Shown piece by piece: positions 50,601 through 55,849 of a stretch of 64,000 bases of DNA (the stretch's first letter is position 1; each line of letters begins with the position of its first letter). Below the pieces are notes generated by a model. The model searched no databases and had not been told where the DNA came from. It saw only the letters and a program-made list of their open reading frames with translations. The stretch is from Prochilodus magdalenae (taxonomy: Eukaryota > Chordata > Actinopteri > Characiformes > Prochilodontidae): the NCBI GenBank assembly GCA_024036415.1, contig JAMWET010001668.1, positions 29,130 to 93,129 on the forward strand, read 5' to 3'. The translations under genes were made by a program, and so were the position numbers.

Positions 50601-51063
50601 AGAGTTATTATATTTTATTATAGAGTTATTATATGATGTTTGTTCATCAAATTGGACAGAAATATGCATACCCAGTTCACCTTTACTGCCAAACAGAAAT
50701 AATCCTGAATCTTTTCAACTTACCATGAATATAATCATCGTTTGGTTCATCTCTAAACCCGAACTGGCTGATCCAGGTGCGCAGGTCGTCAGAGGACTTA
50801 GGCAAGACAGATTTCTTTTCAAAATCCAGTATCTTCAGAAACTGATAGCAGGCTTCCTCTCCTTTATTTATGACCAAGTCCAATATTTTTCTGATTTTGT
50901 TGTTTCTTGTTGATTCATCCGCGATGTCTCTAACTTCAGATCTGTTGAAAACCGCCTTCTCGTGTAGTTTTTCAACAATGAGCGGCAGGTTTTGCAGGTA
51001 TTGAACCAGATGTGCACGGGCATTTGTAACATACTCCGTAGCAGACTTTTTTGAAGAAGCCAT
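17326..51063 (-). CDS. Giant CARD-NACHT-LRR NOD-like receptor, 16 exons
   Basis: A cytosolic innate-immune sensor of the NLR family. NACHT ATPases oligomerise on ligand sensing, and CARDs recruit partners by homotypic contact. Exons in transcript order: CARD (51063-50724), NACHT (48063-46419), an LRR-type exon (46315-46043), seven ~140-residue cassette exons (45093 down to 24145) and six LRR-like exons (22092 down to 17330). Each has an AG acceptor and a GT donor. Intron 1 is phase 1 and all others are phase 2, and no exon contains a stop. The sum is about 2,261 residues, large for an NLR. Walker A is near residues 215-223 and Walker B near 294-305. The FISNA domain of most fish NLRC3-like receptors was not seen before the NACHT. 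The nearest relative could be NLRC5-like, but that is a guess. The exon chain is inferred from phase and order, not from transcripts. The 3' end may lie at 17326 or beyond. Confidence 0.85.
17330..17572 (-). CDS. NLR exon 16: last recognised LRR exon
   Basis: 81 codons, acceptor CTCTCTCAG|CTGCAC. The two LRRs are clear: [20 protein letters not shown] and [19 protein letters not shown], followed by HKIDVLK. The second repeat looks shortened between SDHCLEL and HKIDVL. The end reads CTGAAGTGAGT: read through, AAG is followed by TGA (stop at 17328-17326); spliced, AA|GTGAGT is a strong phase-2 donor like those of the other exons. No later exon was found, and the duplicated segment A' begins only about 115 bp downstream. 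Confidence 0.8.
17835..18080. repeat. Fish interspersed repeat (SINE-like / retroelement fragment)
   Basis: It contains 'atttgtatagcgtttttaaa', 'gtctcaaagcaaattcacag' and 'gaaaaactcccttgagtaag ... aaccaggctcaagggtggaa', a combination I recognise as a widespread teleost interspersed repeat. The class is not certain. It lies in the intron between exons 15 and 16. Confidence 0.55.
18352..18654 (-). CDS. NLR exon 15: LRR-type exon
   Basis: 101 codons, acceptor TTTGTTGTCAG|TGCTGA, donor CTACG|GTGAGA, phase 2-2. It opens [20 protein letters not shown] and ends with a classical ribonuclease-inhibitor-type [23 protein letters not shown], then ALHMVRLR. Confidence 0.85.
18700..19120. other. Intron 14 (exon 14 to 15), no element recognised
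   Basis: AT-rich sequence with poly(T) patches. Nothing beyond splice signals was identified. Confidence 0.5.
19124..19381 (-). CDS. NLR exon 14: LRR-type exon
   Basis: 86 codons, acceptor ATCCCCACAG|ACTGAG, donor CTCAG|GTAATT, phase 2-2. It reads [20 protein letters not shown], then [19 protein letters not shown] and [19 protein letters not shown], ending LFSRVSHLR. The motifs 'L.L....L....' repeat at LRR-like spacing. Confidence 0.84.
19475..20135. mobile_element. Palindromic foldback MITE
   Basis: The two halves are inverted copies of each other. The left-arm words 'ctcagctccacctaccatat', 'aggacccccacaagaac' and 'agtgacactgacatgg' reappear reverse-complemented in the right arm near 20110, 20000 and 19950. 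The centre near 19800 reads 'catctacaaggtagac ... gtggacagtgagtgg'. The element has no coding capacity. Half-copies of the family lie at 22205-22490 and 41415-41575. Confidence 0.75.
20399..20644 (-). CDS. NLR exon 13: LRR-type exon beside a GT repeat
   Basis: 82 codons, donor AAAAG|GTAAGA. The acceptor AG lies directly after a (GT)n tract (the CA repeat at 20648-20700 on the plus strand), so a microsatellite replaces most of the polypyrimidine tract. The sequence includes [19 protein letters not shown] and [19 protein letters not shown]. Confidence 0.8.
20648..20700. repeat. (CA)n microsatellite at a splice acceptor
   Basis: About 26 uninterrupted CA units. On the minus (sense) strand this is (GT)n ending in the TAG acceptor of exon 13. 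Confidence 0.97.
20770..21012 (-). CDS. NLR exon 12: LRR-type exon
   Basis: 81 codons, acceptor TTTTTGTCAG|TCTAAAT, donor ATCAG|GTATGT, phase 2-2. It contains [19 protein letters not shown] and the LRR-like '[19 protein letters not shown]'. The frame is open across the exon. Confidence 0.82.
21832..22092 (-). CDS. NLR exon 11: LRR-type exon
   Basis: 87 codons, acceptor TTCGTTCCAG|ATATGC, donor CTCTG|GTAGGT, phase 2-2. It reads [19 protein letters not shown]... and then [20 protein letters not shown] and [13 protein letters not shown]. The ending 'ITHLHKLW' aligns in position with 'PYISQLR' of the cassettes. The earlier part resembles a shortened cassette core. Confidence 0.82.
22205..22490. 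mobile_element. Half-copy of the foldback MITE
   Basis: Carries 'gtgtctgatccactcacacc', 'gccagtgccactgcaatgct' and 'gctctgtggtggtcctaagg' in the order of the right arm of the 19475-20135 element, without the left arm. Confidence 0.65.
22975..23335 (+). mobile_element. Probable solo LTR of a retrovirus-like element
   Basis: Starts TGTTGGGAACAACAGC. It has a TATAAAA box at 23158-23164 and an AATAAA at 23259-23264, roughly 100 bp apart as in U3-R-U5, followed by a pyrimidine-rich end before 'aagcaagaaataaaactac'. No coding sequence is attached and no partner LTR was found, so it would be a solo LTR. Boundaries, especially the 3' one, are approximate, and target-site duplications were not established. 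Confidence 0.5.
23340..24140. other. Intron segment shared among cassette units
   Basis: This intron sequence (for example 'tagctccaca' and 'tccctccagggttctccatt') has paralogues at about 24700-25340, 26640-27060 and 35080-35390. Each lies just downstream of a cassette acceptor block, showing that exon and intron were duplicated together. No other element was recognised. Confidence 0.65.
24145..24573 (-). CDS. NLR exon 10: cassette 7 (143 residues)
   Basis: The acceptor is CCGTTTTAG|GTTTTTC and the donor CTCAG|GTTTGA. The sequence [20 protein letters not shown] leads into the common module, with [24 protein letters not shown] and [14 protein letters not shown]. It is the most 3' cassette, after which exon type changes. 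Confidence 0.9.
25350..25778 (-). CDS. NLR exon 9: cassette 6 (143 residues)
   Basis: The acceptor is CCGTTTTAG|GTTTTTC and the donor CTCAG|GTTTGA. It starts [20 protein letters not shown]. Almost identical to exon 10, including the intron upstream of the acceptor. Differences are confined to a few codons (for example [10 protein letters not shown] versus [10 protein letters not shown]). Confidence 0.9.
27064..27489 (-). CDS. NLR exon 8: cassette 5 (142 residues)
   Basis: The acceptor is CTTTTTAG|GTTTTCC and the donor CTCAG|GTTTGA. It starts [19 protein letters not shown], one codon shorter than exon 7. Variants against exon 7 include [20 protein letters not shown] and [11 protein letters not shown]. 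The frame is open. Confidence 0.88.
28362..28423 (-). repeat. Inverted repeat arm, left
   Basis: The reverse complement of this stretch aligns with 34953-35013 (shared words gtattgtcc, cactgag, ctagtagc) at roughly four identical bases in five. It is a diverged inverted pair bracketing the LTR-like repeat and the L1. Confidence 0.6.
28601..28616. repeat. L1 target-site duplication, 5' copy
   Basis: AAAGACAAAGGAGGTC, repeated exactly at 34028-34043 after the poly(A) tail. The first three A may belong to the tail, leaving at least 13 bp. Confidence 0.93.
28768..29631 (+). CDS. L1 ORF1 protein (RNA-binding chaperone)
   Basis: 287 residues, intact. L1 ORF1p forms trimers that coat the element RNA in the retrotransposition particle. 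The order seen is a disordered serine/threonine-rich N-terminus (1-45), a heptad-rich coiled coil (about 50-118, e.g. [20 protein letters not shown]), the hallmark junction [17 protein letters not shown] (about 118-134), an RRM-like domain (to about 210) and a C-terminal domain with [12 protein letters not shown]. The start is the first ATG after the short 5' UTR. Codon use and GC content are higher than in the surrounding introns. Confidence 0.93.
   Translation: MAPKTAKTSKDAETRIQTSDSLPCGLATSGRAVSDSPPTWATNLETSIQEGLNNISSRLCSFEQTLSAVRSEVKEFKETLGSLTEAVSAHDARLDSLESALKKMEGVNTALQQKIEDLEGRSRRNNIRIIGVPEGAEGKRPTDFVAELLPKLLGEENFNLPLVVDRAHRSLQPRPADGARPRPIIARIHLFQVKEKIMQLRRLHGPPQFRSNKVLIFPDYTSSVMERRKQFVEVLRELRNLKIKHSLRYPARLHIELDGQSHTFTASADAKAFMSSVLKSTTTTTTG
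30096..33887 (+). pseudogene. L1 ORF2 (endonuclease-reverse transcriptase), two frameshifts
   Basis: Spans 1,264 codons if the shifts cancel. The apurinic-type endonuclease has SWNVRGM, LQETHIG, YFLVSSE and SDHSPV. Reverse transcriptase follows with [52 protein letters not shown] and the catalytic NLYADDLLL. The C-terminus has a zinc-knuckle-like [18 protein letters not shown]. The frame changes at the G run near 30525-30530, just at the endonuclease GDFN motif, by an apparent loss of one base, and returns near 33005-33020 by an apparent one-base gain. Between them the frame is open for over 800 codons. The copy is therefore probably inactive, unless one or both shifts are sequencing errors. 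Confidence 0.93.
34028..34043. repeat. L1 target-site duplication, 3' copy
   Basis: Second copy of AAAGACAAAGGAGGTC, immediately after the poly(A) tail. Confidence 0.93.
34852..34889. repeat. (GT)n microsatellite
   Basis: Uninterrupted TG/GT run ending GTATC, in the intron between exons 7 and 8. Confidence 0.97.
34953..35013 (+). repeat. Inverted repeat arm, right
   Basis: Diverged inverted partner of 28362-28423 (GTATTGTCCGGTCAGTCTTG and onward). Confidence 0.6.
35395..35823 (-). CDS. NLR exon 7: cassette 4 (143 residues)
   Basis: The acceptor is CTTTCTAG|GTTTTCC and the donor CTCAG|GTTTGA. The N-terminal half starts [20 protein letters not shown], and the rest is the common module. Both the exon and its flanking introns are closely similar to exon 8, so the two arose by duplication of an exon-intron unit. 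They are now separated by the L1 insertion. Confidence 0.88.
35881..36334 (+). mobile_element. LINE 3'-end insertion (5'-truncated)
   Basis: The first ~150 bp can be read, with frameshifts, as a LINE C-terminal region ([24 protein letters not shown]). The 3' UTR ends in 'cccacagtggggtcaataaa' and TATATTACCTTATCT, the usual tail of a fish L2/CR1-type LINE. The paralogous intron at 27538-27556 reads AACTGTATCTACAATTCAGC without this block, giving a natural empty site and a target duplication of about ATCT/TATCT. Confidence 0.82.
36340..37945. other. Intron between exons 6 and 7, nothing functional recognised
   Basis: The first ~550 bp is paralogous to 27540-27970 (same intron position after a cassette). 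A short GC-richer scrap at about 36925-37000 and the rest are unidentified. Confidence 0.5.
37953..38369 (-). CDS. NLR exon 6: cassette 3 (139 residues)
   Basis: The acceptor is ATTTTAG|ATTTGC and the donor CTCAG|GTAGTG. Its N-terminal half ([35 protein letters not shown]) is of the second subtype shared with cassettes 4-7 but is the most diverged of them. Its end, [16 protein letters not shown], resembles cassette 1, suggesting a chimaera of subtypes. Three codons shorter than most cassettes. Confidence 0.87.
38655..38908 (-). repeat. Gypsy LTR, truncated copy
   Basis: Direct repeat of 40491-40766 with the remaining half missing. Confidence 0.78.
39480..39960 (-). pseudogene. Gypsy pol fragment (reverse transcriptase)
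   Basis: Conceptual minus-strand reading across frameshifts shows [20 protein letters not shown], [18 protein letters not shown] and [16 protein letters not shown] blocks, then AYINDILF where an active enzyme has YxDD. These are Ty3/Gypsy RT motifs in the right order. Stops, frameshifts and the D-to-N change at the catalytic pair make it inactive. Confidence 0.82.
40050..40430 (-). pseudogene. Gypsy gag fragment
   Basis: Minus-strand reading gives [12 protein letters not shown], [29 protein letters not shown] and AGSGWNQP, the capsid motif series of fish Ty3/Gypsy (sushi-like) elements. The fragment is interrupted by stops. Confidence 0.72.
40491..40994 (-). repeat. Gypsy LTR, complete copy
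   Basis: 504 bp with TGTC...GACA ends on the minus strand. It contains AATAAA (minus strand) just before the ATTACTTGACTTTTAGCTTG end region. Confidence 0.78.
41415..41575. mobile_element. Fragment of the foldback MITE family
   Basis: 'gtagaactacaaggtacacc' and 'gtggtaggtggagct' match the outer right arm of the element at 19475-20135. Confidence 0.6.
41591..41648. repeat. (GT)n microsatellite
   Basis: About 28 uninterrupted GT units, beginning after a short (TA)n run and ending 44 bp before the donor end of NLR exon 5. Confidence 0.97.
41692..42111 (-). CDS. NLR exon 5: cassette 2 (140 residues)
   Basis: The acceptor is TTTCTGCAG|TTTTATTCC and the donor CTCAG|GTAAAT. The N-terminal half is [20 protein letters not shown]..., the same subtype as cassette 1. 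The C-terminal half is the common module, with [17 protein letters not shown]. The exon is open throughout. A 57-bp (GT)n microsatellite lies only about 45 bp downstream of its donor. Confidence 0.87.
42690..43832 (+). mobile_element. Tc1-like DNA transposon, 5'-truncated
   Basis: The 3' end is intact: terminal repeat GAGTGTTCCCTTTATTTTTT then GAGCAGAG and the TA target at 43831-43832. This TIR type is common in fish Tc1 elements. The matching 5' terminal repeat was not found. The transposase remnant occupies about 42750-43580. Confidence 0.85.
42750..43580 (+). pseudogene. Tc1 transposase pseudogene
   Basis: Fragments in different frames show FTDESRF (first catalytic Asp), [20 protein letters not shown] (second Asp) and [12 protein letters not shown] (Glu of the DD34E triad), then TVQE-stop. 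The N-terminal DNA-binding part survives only in pieces ([21 protein letters not shown] and [20 protein letters not shown]). Frameshifts at about 43130-43230 and a TAG at 43446 inactivate it. Confidence 0.88.
44287..44479. mobile_element. Tc1-type MITE with ~50-bp inverted repeats
   Basis: Ends CAGTGAGGAAAAATAAGTAT ... ATACTTATTTTCCTCACTG. The two arms match for about 50 bp with a one-base indel, and TA flanks the left end (TA also lies 2 bp beyond the right end). 193 bp, no coding capacity. A well-known fish mariner/Tc1-derived family. Confidence 0.9.
44674..45093 (-). CDS. NLR exon 4: cassette 1 (140 residues)
   Basis: The acceptor is TTCTTGTAG|TTTTATTCC and the donor CTGAG|GTAATA. The first ~55 residues ([20 protein letters not shown]...) belong to a subtype shared only with cassette 2. 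The last ~85 residues, from [19 protein letters not shown] to [11 protein letters not shown], are nearly identical to all other cassettes. The C-terminal part has the LRR-like pattern [16 protein letters not shown] followed by [18 protein letters not shown]. Confidence 0.87.
45100..46030. other. Intron between exons 3 and 4, nothing recognised
   Basis: AT-rich sequence with no repeat signature or exon I could support. Confidence 0.5.
46043..46315 (-). CDS. NLR exon 3: LRR-type exon
   Basis: 91 codons, phase 2 on both sides (GTCTTCAG|GGATTT; CTCCA|GTGAGT). The sequence is helical and leucine-rich ([30 protein letters not shown]) and ends in the '...LPFISSLQ' form that corresponds to '...LPYISQLR' of the cassette exons. 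It is therefore an early-diverged member of the same repeat family. Confidence 0.8.
46419..48063 (-). CDS. NLR exon 2: NACHT ATPase
   Basis: A 1,645-bp exon encoding residues 114-661. A basic linker ([15 protein letters not shown], about residues 176-190) precedes Walker [10 protein letters not shown], at 215-223. Walker B is [12 protein letters not shown] at 294-305. Sensor-1-like [12 protein letters not shown] follows, then the winged-helix region with [13 protein letters not shown] and [17 protein letters not shown], typical of NACHT C-terminal lobes. The exon ends with the first LRR-like sequence ([17 protein letters not shown]). The acceptor is TTTTAG|GACCC and the donor CTTAG|GTATTA. 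All nucleotide-binding motifs are present, so it is predicted active. One large exon for the whole NACHT is usual in fish NLRs. Confidence 0.93.
48650..49230 (+). mobile_element. LINE reverse-transcriptase fragment (L2/Rex-like)
   Basis: Frameshifted reading gives [15 protein letters not shown], the '[19 protein letters not shown]'-like block and [10 protein letters not shown] (RT block A), then a jump to [13 protein letters not shown]. This is a 5'- and internally deleted copy in NLR intron 1, antisense to the host gene. Confidence 0.72.
49240..50220. other. NLR intron 1, unidentified sequence
   Basis: Somewhat richer in CpG than its neighbours (49390-49920). No long frame, splice-bounded exon or terminal repeat was recognised. 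It may be an unrecognised repeat. Confidence 0.4.
50225..50480 (+). mobile_element. LINE 3'-end fragment
   Basis: 'cctctggtaacagacacgag' to 'acttcacactttaaacttta' reads as the C-terminal end and start of the 3' UTR of an L2/Rex-type LINE ([20 protein letters not shown]). Degenerate. Confidence 0.55.
50724..51063 (-). CDS. NLR exon 1: CARD domain and start codon
   Basis: Encodes residues 1-113. The ATG at 51063 is the first in frame and has A at -3 and G at +4. The charged helical sequence ([62 protein letters not shown]) matches the six-helix CARD pattern, including the '[13 protein letters not shown]' last-helix signature. A 19-residue tail follows. The donor reads CATG|GTAAGT (phase 1) and joins in frame to exon 2, giving H-G-P-N. 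It is separated from the NACHT exon by a 2.66-kb intron that holds LINE fragments. Confidence 0.88.
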
Positions 51064-51159
51064 ATTAGTGACCAAGATTCTTCAAGACATCATGCCACCT
51101 CACCACTGACCTGTCAGAAATTTCAAGAATTAACCATGTAGCTAAATACACCATCTCTG

Positions 51160-51240
51160 ATCAAATCACTTTTATTGTCACATCACATTTTCACAGGTGT
51201 GAGGTGAGTAAAAAACTTACAGTACTTCAACCTAATGAAC
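51160..51240 (-). repeat. Short LINE 3'-UTR remnant
   Basis: 'aaatcacttttattgtcaca' is the same reverse-complement 3'-end signature seen at 833 and 57090. It lies about 100 bp upstream of the NLR start codon. Confidence 0.4.
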
Positions 51241-51307
51241 TGCAGACCTAATGAACCTAATCCAGTGCTGTGCAATGCTGTGGGCTCATAGCTCTGGAGT
51301 CTGTCAT

Positions 51308-51318
51308 GAAACTGAAAG
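51308..51318. promoter_or_regulatory. ISRE-like motif GAAACTGAAAG
   Basis: Matches the interferon-regulatory-factor core GAAANNGAAA. It lies about 245 bp upstream of the NLR ATG. The same word followed by CA recurs twice further upstream. It is a sequence match only, and such a 10-base degenerate core occurs by chance at a moderate rate. Confidence 0.4.
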
Positions 51319-51667
51319 CATTTCTTGTTAAGGAAGCAGAAAGCTACTGTCCATTAACGACAAGGCCAAAACAACATGAAACAGAAAAGGTCTTTTCAAA
51401 GAACTGAAAGGAAAATGAATTACCTACCAGATTCTTCTCGAACAGGCTGAAGAAGGAAAGGTTTACTATCTGAAGCTGGGTTTTGTTTGTACTAGTATCC
51501 CAGCAGGTGAGGAACAGAAAAAAGAGTATGTCACCAGAAAAGGGTGTAAGCCAGTTGAACAGACAAGTCAGCGCAAGCAAAAATACCAACATGCCTCGTC
51601 CTTTTCATGTTTTGTTTAGAGATGTAAGCGGTCTTAGGACTTTATAAAAGTGCCACAAGGTATCCCA

Positions 51668-51988
51668 TCAACAAGAAGATCCTCTCAGGGTAAACACAAC
51701 TATTTAAAGTAGTTTCCTGAACCAGAAACGCGTTACTGCAGATCTGGGTATGGTTTCACTTTAGAAGTTAGAAAAAGCTCAGAAGCAGGAAGTACAGCCA
51801 TCATGTGGGAGGAACCCACGTGAAACTGAAAGCATAAAGGTTTAACTTATTCCAAGCTACAGACAGAAGCTGAAAACGGTAAAGCCTGTAGTAAAAACAG
51901 TGAAGAAATGGACCATAGAAGCAAAACAGTAGCTGCAAGATTGTGTTGAAGGTACTGACTAGTGTTTTTGAAACTTCAACTGGCGACC
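51668..51988. repeat. Upstream tandem duplication, copy 1
   Basis: About 320 bp nearly identical to 52004-52327 (period 336), from AAGATCCTCTCAGGG to AACTTCAACTGGCGACC. It lies 0.6 kb upstream of the NLR start. Confidence 0.95.
51822..51832. promoter_or_regulatory. ISRE-like motif in tandem copy 1
   Basis: CACGTGAAACTGAAAGCATA. The GAAANNGAAA core overlaps a CACGTG E-box. Confidence 0.4.
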
Positions 51989-52003
51989 TGGATGAACCAA
52001 CTT

Positions 52004-52327
52004 CCTCAACAGGAAGATCCTCTCAGGGTGAAACACAACTATTTAAAATAGTTTTCTGAACCAGAAACACGTTACTGCAGACCTGGGTATGGTTTCACTC
52101 TAGAAGTGAGAAAAAGCTCAGAAGCAGGAAGTACAGCCATCATGTGGGAGGAACCCACGTGAAACTGAAAGCATAAAGGTTTAACTTATTCCAAGCTACA
52201 GACAGAAGCTGAAAACGGTAAAGCCTGTAGTAAAAACAGTGAAGAAATGGACCATAGAAGCAAAACAGTAGCTGCAAGATTGTGTTGAAGGTACTGACTA
52301 GTGTTTTTGAAACTTCAACTGGCGACC
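52004..52327. repeat. Upstream tandem duplication, copy 2
   Basis: Second copy of 51668-51988, with only a few base changes and a one-base indel (GGGTGAAACAC versus GGGTAAACAC). Confidence 0.95.
52161..52171. promoter_or_regulatory. ISRE-like motif in tandem copy 2
   Basis: The identical CACGTGAAACTGAAAGCATA context as in copy 1, preserved by the duplication. Confidence 0.4.
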
Positions 52328-52509
52328 ACAGTATCACTTATACTGTGATATCTTACATCAGTCTTTGTGAAGAAGTGTGTATGCCAACCAAGACCTTCAC
52401 ACATACAGCAATAACAAGCCTTGGGTCACATCCAAACCAAGACAGCTTTGTAAGGCCAAAGCAGATGCCTTTTGAAGTGTAGAAAGACTCTGTTCAAGCA
52501 GGCACCAAA

Positions 52510-53125
52510 TCACCCCAACTGAAGATGGAAGAAGCCTTGGAGTGATTCTGGATGGCCAATTATGGTTTACAGCTCATCTTCTGAACCTGACTCGGTCACA
52601 GATTCCTCCTCTACAACATCCGGAGGATACGAACCTTCCTCTCTCAGGAGGCCACCCAGCTGCTTGTCCATTCTCTGGTCATTTTAACGCTAGACTACTG
52701 CAACTCACTCCTGGCTGGTCTTCCTCTATGGGTCATCAGGACACGGGACACATGGAAGACAAGCGTCCAGACTCTTCTCTGTCCTGGCTCCCAGATGGTG
52801 GAACAGCTGAGGCTCTCGCAGTCTTCCAGCGCAGACTGAAGACCCATCTCTTCGTAAAGCACTTAAGTGACCACTAGTAGATGTGTATGTTGAAATACGT
52901 TGTCTTGGCACTTGTCTGTCTCCTCTCTAGGCATGAGCACTGGGCTGGGGTTGCCAGCTATTGCACTTATGCTTATAAATGTCTGTGTATAGATCTCTCT
53001 AGGTGTCAGCACTGGCCCTTGTCCGGGCAGTGTCTAAGCTCATGGCGAAAGCTGTGAAACATTCAACAGAACACTAAGCATGGTTGTAAGATCTGCTAAA
53101 TGCATTGAATGTAAATGGAATGAAT
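52510..53125 (+). mobile_element. L2-type LINE 3' fragment
   Basis: Reads [20 protein letters not shown], then with shifts the '[20 protein letters not shown]'-like block, and [17 protein letters not shown] near the C-terminus. The 3' UTR ends 'agatctgctaaatgcattga' and 'atgtaaatgg', the standard L2 terminus. 5'-truncated and frameshifted. Confidence 0.8.
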
Positions 53126-53149
53126 GACCAAAGAAATTAGAGTAGCTAA

Positions 53150-54020
53150 AAAAGCATACACTGAACAGCTGGATAACAGGTTTTCAGCAAACGACGATGT
53201 CAGTGTGGTCTTCATGAATTCACGCATCTTAGAAGACCACCCCTACCTGTTGAAAGAAAAATCAAAGACCAGGCTGATGACCTGAACAACTTTTCCTTCA
53301 ACTATTGCAGGTTTGAGATTGATAGATTCACACCCCTCGTTCAGCCCAGTTCAGCACCATCAGCCCCTATCGCACCTCTGGCAACCCCCCTATCTCTCTC
53401 CGCTGACACTAAGCCTGCACTTAAGATACTGGAAAAGTCCCCCAGGTCCAGACAGTGTTTCTCCCTCCTGTCTTAAAGCCTGTGCTGACCAGCTGACCCC
53501 AGTCTTCACTCAGATATTTACCATCAACCCCCGGTCCCAAGAAAATCACAGAACTAAATGACTACAGGCCAGTCACTCTGACATCTCTGGTCATGAAGTC
53601 TGGTGTTATGGTTATGGTAAGTCTGGTGGTCATAAACACTGATCCCTCTCACAATATCCAACAGCCCACTGTCAACTCCATCCTCAAAAAGGCCCAGCAG
53701 AGGATGTACTTTCTGCGACTGCTGAGGAAGTTGGGTCTGCCACAGGAGCTGCTGATCCAGTTCTACACTGCAGTCATTGAATCAGGCCTGTACACATCCA
53801 TCACAGTCTGGTTCGGAGCGGCCACAGTACAGGCCCAAATCCGACGATAAAGGACCTTAAAGACACCTGCAAAAATCATTGGTGCTCTGCTGCCCACCCT
53901 CCAGGACTTATATTCTTCACGAACCAGGAAATGGGCAGGGAACATCATCACAGATCTGTCTCACCCCGGACACAACATATTCCACCTCCAGATATGTGAT
54001 TTGCACAGTTGTTTAGTTCT
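53150..54020 (+). mobile_element. LINE fragment (L2/Rex-like), internally deleted
   Basis: Contains PPGPDSVSPSCLKACADQLT followed by PVFTQIF, then DYRPVTLTSLVMKS-like, then after a deletion ILKKAQQRMYFLRLLRKLGL and ESGLYTSITVWFGAATVQA. These are RT finger and thumb/C-terminal segments joined without the catalytic core, so it is non-functional. Confidence 0.78.
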
Positions 54021-54389
54021 CAAAGTAACCCTTTGATATGCATGCCCTATTTATAGCCAGTGGACTCCAAGTGAGAATTTGTCAAAATGTCACCAGATGT
54101 TATGATTAATGATCTTTAACAAGGTTGTATGCTGAGTTTTGTACAGACTGACCTTTTGACCTCTGTATAATAGGCTGCAGTTTTTTAATGAATCAAAGTC
54201 AAAATACCAAACAAGCAGTGCAGTTTCTGACATGACATGTAATTACTAAGTTACTCAGGTTAGAGAGACCAAGTATTCATCTGTAACCTTGTCATCTCAA
54301 GATAAAATAACAGTGTTTACATGTCAACGCAATTTTAAGTTGTTCAGATTAACTGCTAAGATGCCTTTGTCATTGCATAGTGTACAACG

Positions 54390-54760
54390 AAATTGAACAG
54401 CAATCCAACAGCATTTTACATACAAAATAATTAAACATAGGGCTAAAATACATAAAGTTCAAAATTGAGAGAGAGAGAAAATAAAAATAAAATATACATA
54501 TACACACAATAATTAATTATAATAAAAGACTATAAAAACTATATTCTATACAGACAATAGACAGGTGAGGTAGCAGTTATTGCACATTCTTTGGACAGCT
54601 TATAGAGTAATATTTATTGCACATCAAGAGTTTTTTGCATAGAAGAATATATATTGCACACTCGAGGACAAATAGTGCAGTGAGTGATAAATAGAACAGG
54701 GGTAAAATGGAACACAAATGGAACTGCTGCTGAGATATACCAATAGAAACGCCACTGCTG
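54390..54760 (-). repeat. LINE 3'-UTR-like remnant, reverse orientation
   Basis: Starts 'gtgtacaacgaaattgaaca' and has repeated TATTGCACA-type words (54570-54660), typical of reverse-complemented 3' UTRs of fish LINEs. Confidence 0.5.
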
Positions 54761-54769
54761 CAGTGGTTA

Positions 54770-55840
54770 ATTAAAAGATGGAGACATTAATGAGCACAAA
54801 AGTCAACTTTTTTTGGATAATTATTTATCTAGAGACTCCACAAAGTAATTCTAGACTATTTTTAATACATTAGGATTAAAATCCAGAGACAAGTTTGAAA
54901 TTTAACAAATCTTTAGGAATACTGCACTACTCACAGAATACACTCACCTGTCTTTCTCTCTTGTCTTTTTTTTTTATGTTTCTCGTAACCTTGTCTTTCT
55001 TCTAAACTTGACAGGTCGCTTCTCTCCTAACTTGGAGTGCGATTTTGAGGGGCAGACTGAACCAGTCTCCAGAGGAGGGGGGAGCATTCCAGGCACTGTG
55101 GATGCTTATTTTCACTAAAGCAGAAACATTAAATAAAACATGTTAAAAAAAAGTATCCCATAAAAGACGAAAATTAATTATTAATTAATAGTTTAATACT
55201 AAAATAATATATGAAACATTTCTAATACATTTTAAGGTCCCTGTCATTCACAGACCCTTACAATGGTCCCAAGTTTCTTGCTAGCTAGTGTTTGTTCTAT
55301 CAGCCCATCACCTGAGATCAACTGGAAGGTTGGGGCGTGAATGCAAAGCTGTGTTGATGCCTATAGCTCTACCTCATGGACAGTATTCAAAATACCACAT
55401 GTAACACCTCCCTAAAGGCACCTAGTAAAAATTAAGGGGGCATACATCTCAGTAATAGTTAACCCCTGGTTAAGTACACTAATAAAGAATAGTCAATAGC
55501 GTGGTGCCTCCATAAACATTCATATACATTAGCCACCCACAATATTTAGTGAAAAATAAATGCTAGCTTGATTTATTTAGACAGTTCAGTTTTAACCCCA
55601 GTTACTGAAATAAAATAAAATTATAAAATAAATGAACCCAAACTATGTTAAACTATACCCTTTAAATTCTTTAAACTTAAACCTCTTAGGTGTAAACACA
55701 ATAGTTCTCAAACTTCAGAAACAAAGGATAAACACTGGTATAATACCAGGAAATTCAAACCTAACAGACCTTCATGTTTAAATCAGTTTAAACAGATTCA
55801 GGACAGTAACAAGTATATTTCCTGAGCGTTCAAATTTAAC
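54770..55840. other. AT-rich intergenic DNA, nothing recognised
   Basis: No exon or transposon signature could be supported. Confidence 0.5.
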
Positions 55841-55849
55841 TCAAGCCCT

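Noticed and set aside
51073..51075. An upstream start four codons before the NLR ATG
   Set aside because: That codon is TTG. The first ATG, at 51063, has a strong initiation context.
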